A DNA stretch of 5,853 nucleotides from Rhodocyclaceae bacterium (GCA_020849155.1 JADLGU010000105.1:1-5853); one strand, 5' to 3'. Counted from the stretch's first letter, positions 1 through 5,627 are shown. Numbers and translations are program-made. Notes: generated by a model from the sequence alone, not told the origin.

Positions 1-491
1 CCCATGGCCTTGCCGATTTCGACGGCCGCCGCGCCGACGCCGCCGGCGGCGCCCAGCACCAGCAGCGACTCGCCCGCCTGCAGCCGGCCGCAGTCCTGCA
101 GGGCATGCAGCGAGGTGCCGTAGGTCAGCACCAGCGCGGCTCCCGTGGCGAATTCCATGCTCTCCGGCAGCGGCATGATCTTTTCGGCCGTTACGACGCA
201 TTCCTCGGCGAAGCCGCCGGTGCCGGGAAAGCCGATGATGCGGTCGCCGGCCTTCAGGCCCTGCACGCCTTCGCCGACCTCCTTGACCAGGCCGGCCACT
301 TCCGCGCCGGGCGAGAAGGGCAGCGGCGGCTTGACCTGGTAGAGGCCCTGCACCATCAGCGCGTCGGGGAAATTGAGCGCGGCCGCCTTGACGTCGACCA
401 CCACCTGCCCCGGCCCTGGTTTAGGCGCGGGGACTTCCTGCACGGACAACTTTTCCGGCGGGCCGCATTCGGAGCAGAGGAGGGCTTTCAT
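1..491 (-). CDS. NAD(P)H:quinone oxidoreductase, medium-chain (zinc-independent) family; 3' end missing
   Basis: This gene starts at an ATG at 489-491 and runs off the left edge, leaving the first 163 residues. The visible part is the GroES-like catalytic domain and the start of the Rossmann domain of the medium-chain dehydrogenase/reductase (MDR) superfamily. Landmarks are ALNFPDAL (38-45), PGAEVAG (61-67), GDRIIG (82-87), GGFAEE (92-97), and the glycine-rich nucleotide loop GAAGGVG at 147-153. No zinc-ligand pattern of alcohol dehydrogenases is visible, which fits the quinone oxidoreductase branch. Family members are usually about 325 residues, so roughly half is missing. Such enzymes use NAD(P)H to reduce quinones or other activated carbonyls in the cytoplasm; the substrate here is unknown. 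An AGGA sits 4 bases before the ATG and the upstream SDR gene ends 13 bases earlier, so the two are probably co-transcribed. Family call is firm; exact substrate is not. Confidence 0.9.
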   Translation of the reverse strand, partial: MKALLCSECGPPEKLSVQEVPAPKPGPGQVVVDVKAAALNFPDALMVQGLYQVKPPLPFSPGAEVAGLVKEVGEGVQGLKAGDRIIGFPGTGGFAEECVVTAEKIMPLPESMEFATGAALVLTYGTSLHALQDCGRLQAGESLLVLGAAGGVGAAAVEIGKAM

Positions 492-504
492 GTCGTCCTG
501 TTTC

Positions 505-1341
505 TCAGAGGGGGGTGGGGTTGCGCTCTTCGAGGATGTCTTCCATCCTCAGGCGCACGGCCTGTTTGATGCGGCCGTGGGGGATGACGTAGAAACGGTT
601 GGCGGAGACCGCCTCGAACACCGCGCTGGCCATGTCCTCGGCCGTCAGGCGGCCGGACTTCACCGCCTTGTCCATGCGCTCCTGGTAGGCGGCGGATGCA
701 GCCGAGGGCGGCGCCGCTTCGCCGAAGCGTTGCGGACGGTTGCGCTCCGAGGTGTGGATGGCGGTCGGCACCCAGGCCGGGCAGAGCACCGAGACGCCGA
801 TCTTCGCCTGCTGCGCCCGCAGTTCGGCGTACAGCGTCTCCGACAGCGTGACGACGCCGTGCTTGCTGACGTTGTAGGCGGCCATCGCCGGGGTGGACAG
901 CAGGCCGGCGACCGAGGCGGTGTTTACGATATGGCTCTCGCCATCCTGCGCCAGCATGCGCGGCACGAAATGGCGGATGGCGTGCGCCACGCTCCACAGG
1001 TTGACGCCGAGGATCCATTCCCAGTCGGCGGTCGTCAACTCCCAGGCCAGCCGCGTCAGGCCGACGCCGGCGTTGTTGCACAACAGATGCACGCCGCCGA
1101 AGCGGCCGAAGGCCTCGTCGGCGAGGGCGACGATGTCCTCCTCGCGGCTGACGTCGGCACGCATTGCGTGCAGCACATCGGCGGCCACCGGCAGGGCCTG
1201 CGCCGCCTCAGCGAGCTTCGCCTCGTCGATGTCCGCCAGGACGAGGCGCATGCCTTCTCGCGCCGCGCGCTGCGCCAGGGCGAGACCGATGCCGCTGGCC
1301 GCGCCAGTGATCACCGCCGTCCTGTTCCGCAACTCGTGCAT
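505..1341 (-). CDS. Short-chain dehydrogenase/reductase (classical SDR)
   Basis: A complete classical SDR of 278 residues, a cytoplasmic NAD(P)-dependent oxidoreductase. The cofactor loop TGAASGIG is at 12-19, the NNAG motif at 89-92, the structural Asn at 114, and the catalytic Ser-Tyr-Lys at S143, Y156 and K160 (YNVSK). Asp37 at the end of the second beta strand favours NAD(H) over NADP(H); this is inferred from the family rule. The substrate cannot be read from the sequence. The open frame extends 145 codons further upstream, but that part overlaps the opposite-strand YkgJ gene and has no SDR similarity. The ATG at 1341 places TGxxxGIG at the usual distance from the N-terminus, so I chose it, although no clear Shine-Dalgarno sequence precedes it. 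The C-terminal segment of about 70 residues after the core is basic and may contribute to substrate binding. It lies 13 bases upstream of the quinone oxidoreductase gene and probably forms an operon with it. Confidence 0.92.
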   Translation of the reverse strand: MHELRNRTAVITGAASGIGLALAQRAAREGMRLVLADIDEAKLAEAAQALPVAADVLHAMRADVSREEDIVALADEAFGRFGGVHLLCNNAGVGLTRLAWELTTADWEWILGVNLWSVAHAIRHFVPRMLAQDGESHIVNTASVAGLLSTPAMAAYNVSKHGVVTLSETLYAELRAQQAKIGVSVLCPAWVPTAIHTSERNRPQRFGEAAPPSAASAAYQERMDKAVKSGRLTAEDMASAVFEAVSANRFYVIPHGRIKQAVRLRMEDILEERNPTPL

Positions 1342-1390
1342 GGGGATGTCCGATAGAATTTGCGGCACGATAACACGAAGGCAAGCAAAA

Positions 1391-1422
1391 CGAAACCGCC
1401 GTTCGCGTAGCGAAACTATGAT
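1391..1422 (+). promoter_or_regulatory. Candidate promoter/operator for the plus-strand operon
   Basis: The divergent gap of 123 bases holds a near-consensus -10 box TATGAT at 1417-1422 (5 of 6 matches), about 42 bases before the YkgJ start codon. No recognisable -35 box lies 16-18 bases upstream. Instead the hexamer CGAAAC occurs at 1391-1396 and again at 1411-1416, exactly 20 bases apart, and an inverted repeat TTCGC-GTA-GCGAA spans 1402-1414. A missing -35 box next to phased repeats suggests a regulator-dependent promoter, but this is inference. No convincing promoter for the minus-strand SDR gene was found in the same gap. Confidence 0.4.
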
Positions 1423-1464
1423 TGATCCGATGAAGCCTAGGGCATCCGACACGGGAGCTGCGGC

Positions 1465-1767
1465 ATGAGCGGCAGCGCAGCGGCGGCTCCCGACTGCATC
1501 GCCTGCGGCGGATGCTGCGCCTGGTCGGAAACCTGGCCGGTGCTGATGGGCGAGGGCGACGGCGCCGGCATCCCGGAAGAGCTCATCGACGTCGAGCACT
1601 GGCGCATGCTGTCCTGGGGCCATCGCTGCGCGGCGCTGGAAGGCGAACTCGGCGTGAAGGTCGGTTGCAAAGTCTACGCCGATCGCCCGCTCGTCTGCCG
1701 CGAGTTCCAGGCCGGCTCGGCGGATTGCAGGATGGTGCGGCGCAAGTTGGGCTTTGAGGCTGAATGA
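1465..1767 (+). CDS. ykgJ: YkgJ-family cysteine-cluster (CxxCxxCC) protein
   Basis: A 100-residue protein of the YkgJ/UPF0153 family, presumed to bind zinc or iron-sulphur through clustered cysteines; the biochemical role is not established. The signature CxxCxxCC is at C11, C14, C17 and C18. Further cysteines are C55, C68, C78 and C88, and the family block C-x-V-Y-x-x-RP-x-x-CREF runs from 68 to 81. The length agrees with E. coli YkgJ (about 109 residues), and the middle part (HRCAALEGE, 53-61) also resembles it. There is no signal peptide or membrane segment, so it should be cytoplasmic. The ATG at 1465 is preceded by GGGAG at 1453-1457 with 7 bases spacing, which supports this start. It is the first gene of the plus-strand run, and its stop codon is 1 base before the next ATG, suggesting translational coupling. 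Confidence 0.88.
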   Translation: MSGSAAAAPDCIACGGCCAWSETWPVLMGEGDGAGIPEELIDVEHWRMLSWGHRCAALEGELGVKVGCKVYADRPLVCREFQAGSADCRMVRRKLGFEAE

Positions 1768-1768
1768 G

Positions 1769-2455
1769 ATGGGCACCTGGCACCTCTACCTGATCGAATG
1801 CCGGGACGGCAGCATCTATACCGGCATCACGGTCGATGTCGCGGCGCGCTACGCCGCGCACGCCGCCGGCAAGGGGGCACGCTATACCCGCTCGCATCCG
1901 CCGAAACGCCTGCTGGCGAGCGTCGAATATCCCGACCGCTCAACGGCACTGAGGGCCGAATGTGAAGTCAAACTGCTTTCCGCCGATGCCAAGCGCGCCT
2001 ACGCCGACAGCCTGGCTGCCTCCGAACGCGCGCCGGAGTCCGTGCTGAAGATTTCGGAAAGGGTGTCCATCCCGTTCGACGAGATCGAACTGAATGCCAT
2101 CCGCGCCCAGGGGGCGGGCGGCCAGAACGTCAACAAGGTCTCCAGCGCCATCCACCTTCGCTTCGATGTCGGCGCCTCCTCGCTGCCCGAGTTCTACAAG
2201 GAGCGGCTGCTCAAGCTGAGCGACCAGCGCCTCAGCCGCGAAGGCGTGGTTGTCATCAAGGCGCAGCAGTCCCGCAGCCGGGAGAAGAACCGGGAAGAAG
2301 CGCTAAGGCGGCTGCAGGAACTGGTTGCCGGCGTCGCCGCAACGCCAAAGCCGCGCAAGCCGACCCGGCCGACGCGCAGCTCGCAGCAGAATCGCCTCGA
2401 CAGCAAGACCCGGCGCGGCGTGGTCAAGGCGCTGCGCGGCAAGGTCAGCGACTGA
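1769..2455 (+). CDS. arfB: Fusion of GIY-YIG nuclease-like domain and ArfB ribosome-rescue peptidyl-tRNA hydrolase
   Basis: A single uninterrupted frame of 228 residues joins two domains that are usually separate. Residues 1-80 form a YhbQ-like GIY-YIG domain: LYLI (6-9), YTGIT (17-21), the conserved Arg27 and His31, and the likely metal-binding Glu64 in LRAECEVK. Residues 92-228 match full-length ArfB (YaeJ), which enters the empty A site of stalled ribosomes and hydrolyses peptidyl-tRNA. The GGQ motif is at 117-119 within RAQGAGGQNVNK, followed by IHLRFD, ASSLPE(F)YKERLL and VIKAQ. The Lys/Arg-rich tail (about 190-228, with PTRPTRSS and KALRGKV) is the part that threads into the mRNA channel. 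The linker is only about 10 residues. I chose the ATG at 1769 over a TTG at 1754 because GAGG at 1756-1759 lies 9 bases before it and the GIY motif then falls near the N-terminus. A GTG at 2042 could start ArfB alone. Domain calls are firm; the role of the nuclease-like part is unknown. Confidence 0.9.
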   Translation: MGTWHLYLIECRDGSIYTGITVDVAARYAAHAAGKGARYTRSHPPKRLLASVEYPDRSTALRAECEVKLLSADAKRAYADSLAASERAPESVLKISERVSIPFDEIELNAIRAQGAGGQNVNKVSSAIHLRFDVGASSLPEFYKERLLKLSDQRLSREGVVVIKAQQSRSREKNREEALRRLQELVAGVAATPKPRKPTRPTRSSQQNRLDSKTRRGVVKALRGKVSD

Positions 2456-2467
2456 GTTTCGGAATTG

Positions 2468-2473
2468 AGGAGG
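2468..2473 (+). promoter_or_regulatory. Strong Shine-Dalgarno sequence of the DUF1877-like gene
   Basis: A perfect AGGAGG lies 6 bases before the ATG at 2480. It fixes the start there rather than at the in-frame TTG at 2465, which would place the Shine-Dalgarno inside the coding region. It is the strongest ribosome binding site in the window, suggesting this small protein is translated well even though it sits inside an operon. Confidence 0.8.
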
Positions 2474-2479
2474 GAGCCA

Positions 2480-2914
2480 ATGGGAATGCGGGTGAATGTG
2501 GTTGTGGCCGATGTGGAGGACGCCGCGGCGATCATCGAATCGGAGAAGCCGGCCGGGGAATGGAAGGGCTTCGAAGCGCATGGGCTCGACCAGGCCAAGT
2601 GCGCCATGCTCCATGCCCTGCTCTCCGGCGAGCTGTTCGACGAGGCGCTGGCCGAATGCGGACCGCTCTACGGCGCCTCCGACGAGGGCCCCTGGCTCAT
2701 GAAGCTGCCCGACGATTCCGTGGCGCATCTTGCCGAACTCGACGAGGACGCCCTCGAACGGGTCGGCGAGGAGCTGGCCGCGACCGAGGAATTCGAGGAG
2801 GACGGCTGGTCCGTCGACGAGGTCATGGGAATCGTCACGGCCTTGGCCGACCTGGCCGGGGTGGCGCGGGCACAGGGCCGGGCGATGTTCGTCTGGATGA
2901 CGCAACCCGAGTGA
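2480..2914 (+). CDS. Small acidic protein, weakly resembling DUF1877 (YfbM-like)
   Basis: A 144-residue acidic, probably soluble protein with no signal peptide, membrane segment or catalytic motif that I recognise. It begins MGMRVNVVV. The patterns GLDQAKCAMLHALLSGE (about 35-51) and a C-terminal helix-strand ending RAMFVWM recall the layout of DUF1877/YfbM proteins, which begin similarly, carry an LDKxWxxLHxLLTG-like block and end in a helix followed by a hydrophobic strand. This is a remote resemblance judged by eye, so the family call is tentative; the function of DUF1877 is itself unknown. The segment from about 85 to 112 is rich in Asp and Glu. It lies 24 bases after the ArfB fusion gene and 34 bases before the quinone oxidoreductase gene, within the same run. 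That it is a real gene is well supported by its ribosome binding site and by codon use like that of its neighbours. Confidence 0.75.
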   Translation: MGMRVNVVVADVEDAAAIIESEKPAGEWKGFEAHGLDQAKCAMLHALLSGELFDEALAECGPLYGASDEGPWLMKLPDDSVAHLAELDEDALERVGEELAATEEFEEDGWSVDEVMGIVTALADLAGVARAQGRAMFVWMTQPE

Positions 2915-2919
2915 GCATT

Positions 2920-2933
2920 TCGCCGTCAGGCGA
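2920..2933 (+). other. Small intergenic hairpin
   Basis: TCGCC and GGCGA (2920-2924 and 2929-2933) can pair around a GTCA loop in the gap between the DUF1877-like gene and the quinone oxidoreductase gene. No T-run follows, so it is not an intrinsic terminator. It could affect message stability or translation of the downstream gene, whose AGGA at 2937-2940 begins 3 bases after the stem. A stem of 5 base pairs can easily arise by chance in DNA this GC-rich. Confidence 0.3.
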
Positions 2934-2948
2934 GCGAGGAAAACCGAA

Positions 2949-3932
2949 GTGAAGCAGATCATCCACGGTGCCGGCGGCACGCCGGACTCCATGCAGGTGG
3001 GCGAGGGCGCCATGCCGCAGCCCGGCCCCGGCGAGATACTCATCGAGGTGCACTTCGCCGGCATCAACCGGCCCGACGTGCTGCAGCGCTCCGGCCGCTA
3101 TCCGCCGCCGCCGGGCGCGTCGAAGATCCTCGGCCTGGAAGTTGCCGGCACGGTGGCGGCGCTGGGCGAGGGCGTCGGCGAATGGAAAGTCGGTCAGCGC
3201 GTGACGGCGCTGGCGCCGGGCGGCGGCTATGCCGAGTACTGCACGGTGCCGGCGTCGCACGCCCTGCCGGTTCCCGAGGGCCTCGACCTGGCGCAGGCGG
3301 CGGCGCTGCCGGAAACCTGGTTCACCGTCTGGGCCAATCTGGTCGGCCTGGGACGATTGAAGCAGGGTGAGCGGCTGCTGGTGCACGGCGGCTCCAGCGG
3401 CATCGGGCTGACCGCCATTCAGCTCGCGCGCCATCTCGGCGTCGAATGTTTCGTCACTGTCGGCAGCGCGGAGAAGGCGCGGTTCTGCCGCGACTTCGGC
3501 GCCGGCCACGCCCTCGACTACAAGCAGGACGACTTCGTGCAGAAGGTCAAGGAGATCACCAACGGCGAGGGTGTCGATGTCGTGCTCGACATGGTCGGTG
3601 CGTCCTACCTGCAACGGAATCTCACCGTGCTGCGGCGCGATGGCCGCCTGGTGCTGATCGCCTTCCTCGAAGGCAGCCAGGGCGAGTTCGACCTGATGCC
3701 GGTGATGTTGAAGCGGCTGACCATCACCGGCTCGACCATGCGCCCGCGCAGCGTGGCGGAGAAGGCCGCCATCCGCAACGCCCTGCTCGAACATATCTGG
3801 CCGGAGCTCGCCGCCGGCCGCCTCCTGCCGCACATCCATGCCGCCTTTCCGCTGGCGCAGGCGGGCGAGGCGCACCGCCTGATGGAGAGCAGTCGCCACA
3901 TCGGCAAGATCGTGCTGCAGGTGAAGCCGTGA
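2949..3932 (+). CDS. NAD(P)H quinone oxidoreductase, PIG3 family
   Basis: A complete 327-residue MDR protein of the PIG3 (TP53I3-like) branch, whose usual length is about 325. Such enzymes reduce quinones with NADPH in the cytoplasm. The N-terminal GroES-like domain shows AGINRPDVLQRSGRYPPPPG (37-56), GLEVAGTV (62-69), and GGGYAEY (91-97). The cofactor loop is VHGGSSGIGLTAIQLA (145-160). There are no zinc-ligand cysteines, as expected for this branch. The start is GTG at 2949, placed 8 bases after an AGGA, and it gives the normal N-terminus (KQIIHGAGG). It shares only general family features with the partial quinone oxidoreductase at the left edge, so the two are paralogous members of one superfamily rather than a recent duplication. 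Its stop overlaps the start of the following DsbA-type gene by four bases (GTGA), indicating coupled translation. The natural substrate is unknown. Confidence 0.92.
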   Translation: MKQIIHGAGGTPDSMQVGEGAMPQPGPGEILIEVHFAGINRPDVLQRSGRYPPPPGASKILGLEVAGTVAALGEGVGEWKVGQRVTALAPGGGYAEYCTVPASHALPVPEGLDLAQAAALPETWFTVWANLVGLGRLKQGERLLVHGGSSGIGLTAIQLARHLGVECFVTVGSAEKARFCRDFGAGHALDYKQDDFVQKVKEITNGEGVDVVLDMVGASYLQRNLTVLRRDGRLVLIAFLEGSQGEFDLMPVMLKRLTITGSTMRPRSVAEKAAIRNALLEHIWPELAAGRLLPHIHAAFPLAQAGEAHRLMESSRHIGKIVLQVKP

Positions 3933-4579
3933 GCGAACTGACGATCGATGTCGTGTCGGATGTCGTCTGTCCCTGGTGCTTCATCGGCAAGCGCCGGCTC
4001 GAGGCGGCCCTGCGGGAACTGAAGCGGGAGCGGCCGGAGGTGGCGCCGCGCATCCGCTGGCTGCCGTTCTTCCTCAACCCCGACACGCCGGAGGAGGGCG
4101 AGCCCTACCGGCCCTTCCTCGAGAAGAAGTTCGGCGGGCCTGAGCAGCTGGCGCAGATCTGGGCGCAGATCGCCGAAGCGGGGCGATCCGCCGACATCGC
4201 GTTCGCTTTCGAGCGCATCGAGAAGCGCGCCAATACCCTGAAGGCGCACCGGCTGATCCACCGGGCGCAGACGCGGGGGGATGCCGACGCCCTGGTCGAG
4301 CGGCTCTTCGCCGCGCAGTTCCTCGAGGGCCGCGATGTCGGCGATGCGGCCGAACTGGTGCGGCTCGCCGCCGATTGCGGCGAAGACGAGGCGGCGGCGC
4401 TGGCCTACCTGCGAACGGAGGAGGACGCCGACGCGGTGCGCGCCGGCTTCGACCGCGCGCAGCGGATGGGCGTCACCGGCGTGCCCTTCTACATCCTCGC
4501 CGGCCGCTACGGCGTCGGCGGCGCCCAGCCGCCGGAGCTGATGCTCGGCGCGCTGCGCCAGGCCTTGGCGCCCGTCTGA
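3929..4579 (+). CDS. DsbA-family (FrnE-like) thioredoxin-fold oxidoreductase
   Basis: A 216-residue thioredoxin-fold protein of the FrnE/DsbA type. The active site CPWC is at 14-17 in SDVVCPWCFIGKRRLE, followed by the family blocks WLPFFLNPD (44-52) and NTLKAHRLIHRA (102-113). The cis-proline loop TGVPF has its proline at 186. The middle helical insertion (about 65-175) is typical. There is no signal peptide, so it should act in the cytoplasm, unlike periplasmic DsbA; FrnE-like proteins are described as cytoplasmic disulphide isomerases or oxidoreductases. A third cysteine is at 150. I chose the GTG at 3929 because it overlaps the upstream stop (GTGA), has AGGTG at 3919-3923 five bases before it, and gives the standard N-terminus. 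The same frame stays open further upstream, but that part is a shadow of the quinone oxidoreductase gene. The overlap with that gene suggests a shared redox context, which is inference. Confidence 0.92.
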   Translation: MSELTIDVVSDVVCPWCFIGKRRLEAALRELKRERPEVAPRIRWLPFFLNPDTPEEGEPYRPFLEKKFGGPEQLAQIWAQIAEAGRSADIAFAFERIEKRANTLKAHRLIHRAQTRGDADALVERLFAAQFLEGRDVGDAAELVRLAADCGEDEAAALAYLRTEEDADAVRAGFDRAQRMGVTGVPFYILAGRYGVGGAQPPELMLGALRQALAPV

Positions 4580-5254
4580 ATGTTCATCGGCCACTTCGGC
4601 ATCGGCTTCGGCGCCAGGGCGGCGGCGCCGCGCGCCTCGCTCGGCACGCTGTTCCTCGCCGCGCAGTTCCTCGACCTGCTGTGGGCGGCGCTGCTGTTGG
4701 CCGGCGTCGAGCGCGTGCGCATCGAAGTCGGCGCCACTGCCGTGATGCCGCTGGTGGCCGAGCACTATCCCTATTCCCACAGCCTGCTGGCGGCGGCCGG
4801 CTGGGCGCTGCTGCTCGGCCTCGCCTATCGTTTCCTGCGCGGCGACGGCCGCGGCGCCTGGATCGTGGCGCTGGCGGTGGCCAGCCACTGGTTCCTCGAC
4901 GTCATCGTGCACCGGCCCGACCTGCCGCTGTATCCGGGCAGCGCCGTCCTGTGGGGACTGACTTTTTGGGATTCCCTGCCGGCGACGCTGGCGCTGGAAC
5001 TGGCGCTGTTCTGCGGCGGCGTCTGGTTCTATCTCAGGGCGACCCGGCCGCGCGACCGGATCGGCTCCTGGGGCCTGGCCGGATTGGCGGGGCTGCTGCT
5101 CCTGATCTACGCCGGCAACCTGTTCGGCCCGCCGCCGCCGAGTGTCGAAGCCATCGGCTGGGTCGGACAGCTGCAATGGCTGCTGGTGCTGTCAGGCTAT
5201 TGGGTGGATGCGCATCGCTGCAACAGGTCGGTTCCCGGGGTCCCATTGGCATGA
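4580..5254 (+). CDS. Polytopic membrane protein, resembles membrane-bound metal-dependent hydrolases
   Basis: A 224-residue hydrophobic protein of the inner membrane. Likely membrane segments are about 20-43, 68-86, 92-110, 119-150 (perhaps two), 161-182 and 190-208. Polar residues conserved in YdjM-like membrane hydrolases are visible at the membrane edges: H5 in GHFGIGF, D32, the motif YPYSHSLL (63-70, H67), and SHWFLDVIVHRPDLP (102-116; H103, D107, H111, D114). These His and Asp residues could bind a metal; this is inferred from the pattern, and no activity is proven for the family. The ATG follows the stop of the DsbA-type gene directly (TGAATG), so translation is probably coupled; no strong Shine-Dalgarno precedes it. 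It is the last gene of the run. Its stop codon abuts the A-tract of the downstream cold-shock promoter, and I see no separate terminator between them. Confidence 0.82.
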   Translation: MFIGHFGIGFGARAAAPRASLGTLFLAAQFLDLLWAALLLAGVERVRIEVGATAVMPLVAEHYPYSHSLLAAAGWALLLGLAYRFLRGDGRGAWIVALAVASHWFLDVIVHRPDLPLYPGSAVLWGLTFWDSLPATLALELALFCGGVWFYLRATRPRDRIGSWGLAGLAGLLLLIYAGNLFGPPPPSVEAIGWVGQLQWLLVLSGYWVDAHRCNRSVPGVPLA

Positions 5255-5291
5255 AAAAAAGCTTGATTTCTTGCCAAGTTACGGGTTCAAT
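5254..5291 (+). promoter_or_regulatory. Candidate sigma-70 promoter of the cold-shock gene, with A-tract
   Basis: A -35 box TTGATT (5263-5268, 4 of 6) and a -10 box TTCAAT (5286-5291, 4 of 6) are separated by an ideal 17 bases. Seven consecutive A residues at 5254-5260 lie directly upstream, where the proximal UP-element site would be (about -44 to -38). Transcription would begin near 5298 and give a leader of about 110 bases. This gap is clearly less GC-rich than the coding DNA around it. The boxes are individually weak, so this is a candidate. Confidence 0.5.
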
Positions 5292-5345
5292 GCGGCATTC
5301 GCTCGGACTCAAGTAGCAGAATGAGGCGGTACGCAACTGCCATTT

Positions 5346-5396
5346 CGGTTCTGGGGACTCGAACGAACCGTCGGGCAATCGCCCTTCAATTTTTTT
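5346..5396 (+). promoter_or_regulatory. Structured 5' leader of the cold-shock gene (two hairpins and U-tract)
   Basis: CGGTTC (5346-5351) pairs perfectly with GAACCG (5365-5370) around a 13-base loop. A second stem, GGGC-AATC-GCCC, spans 5373-5384, followed by TTCAA and six to seven T residues up to 5396. The AGGA ribosome binding site starts at the next base. Long structured leaders are known to control csp genes in a temperature-dependent way; that this one does so is inference. The second hairpin plus T-run also looks like a weak intrinsic terminator, which could attenuate transcription or end read-through from the upstream operon. Confidence 0.45.
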
Positions 5397-5400
5397 AGGA
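5397..5400 (+). promoter_or_regulatory. Ribosome binding site deciding the cold-shock start
   Basis: AGGA at 5397-5400 lies 8 bases before the ATG at 5409. Another in-frame ATG begins at 5400, inside this site, and would add MGN to the protein. The spacing and the usual family N-terminus (MATGTVKWF) favour 5409. Confidence 0.75.
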
Positions 5401-5408
5401 TGGGGAAT

Positions 5409-5612
5409 ATGGCAACAGGTACAGTCAAGTGGTTCAACGATGCAAAGGGCTTCGGCTTCATCACTCCGGACAATGGCGGCGAGGATCTCTTCGCGCACTT
5501 CTCCGCGATCCAGTCGAGCGGTTTCAAGTCTCTCAAGGAAGGCCAGAAGGTCTCCTATGACGAGGCGACCGGCCCGAAGGGCAAGCAGGCGGCTAACATC
5601 AAGCCTCTCTGA
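5409..5612 (+). CDS. cspA: CspA-family cold-shock protein
   Basis: A 67-residue single-domain cold-shock protein, a five-stranded beta barrel that binds single-stranded RNA and DNA and melts RNA secondary structure in the cytoplasm. RNP1 is KGFGFI at 13-18 and RNP2 is LFAHF at 27-31; the aromatic residues W8, F15, F17, F28, H30 and F31 form the usual binding face. The length is typical. The exact paralogue (cspA, cspC, cspE or similar) cannot be decided from one sequence, so the symbol names the family. It is a stand-alone unit: its own candidate promoter at 5254-5291, a structured leader of about 110 bases, and a strong terminator 16 bases after the stop. A long leader suggests post-transcriptional control, as in cold-inducible members, but cold induction itself is not shown by the sequence. 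Confidence 0.97.
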   Translation: MATGTVKWFNDAKGFGFITPDNGGEDLFAHFSAIQSSGFKSLKEGQKVSYDEATGPKGKQAANIKPL

Positions 5613-5627
5613 CCCGCAGCACCACTG

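Noticed and set aside
373..1356. Long plus-strand open frame opposite the SDR and quinone oxidoreductase genes
   Set aside because: Its product is Arg/His/Gly-rich without any family motif, whereas the opposite strand encodes two proteins with clear motifs. It is a shadow frame of GC-rich DNA.
1418..1468. 16-codon frame whose stop overlaps the YkgJ start (ATGA)
   Set aside because: No Shine-Dalgarno precedes it and its ATG lies inside the candidate -10 box TATGAT, so it would not be on the transcript. The frame is too short to be meaningful.
1342..1776. N-terminal extension of the SDR frame by 145 codons
   Set aside because: It overlaps the YkgJ gene on the other strand and shows no SDR or targeting feature. 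The start at 1341 gives the normal SDR N-terminus.
3605..5176. 523-codon minus-strand frame opposite the quinone oxidoreductase, DsbA-type and membrane protein genes
   Set aside because: The translation is low-complexity Arg/Gln/Ala/Gly-rich sequence without motifs, and the plus strand encodes three recognisable proteins over the same bases.
5290..5316. Eight-codon frame MRHSLGLK upstream of the cold-shock gene
   Set aside because: Its ATG lies upstream of the inferred transcription start and has no ribosome binding site.
5346..5370. GGACTCGAAC resembling the T-arm of a tRNA on the minus strand
   Set aside because: The five bases on each side of the T-loop-like sequence do not pair as a T-stem, and no acceptor or anticodon arm can be placed. 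It is better explained as part of the leader hairpin.
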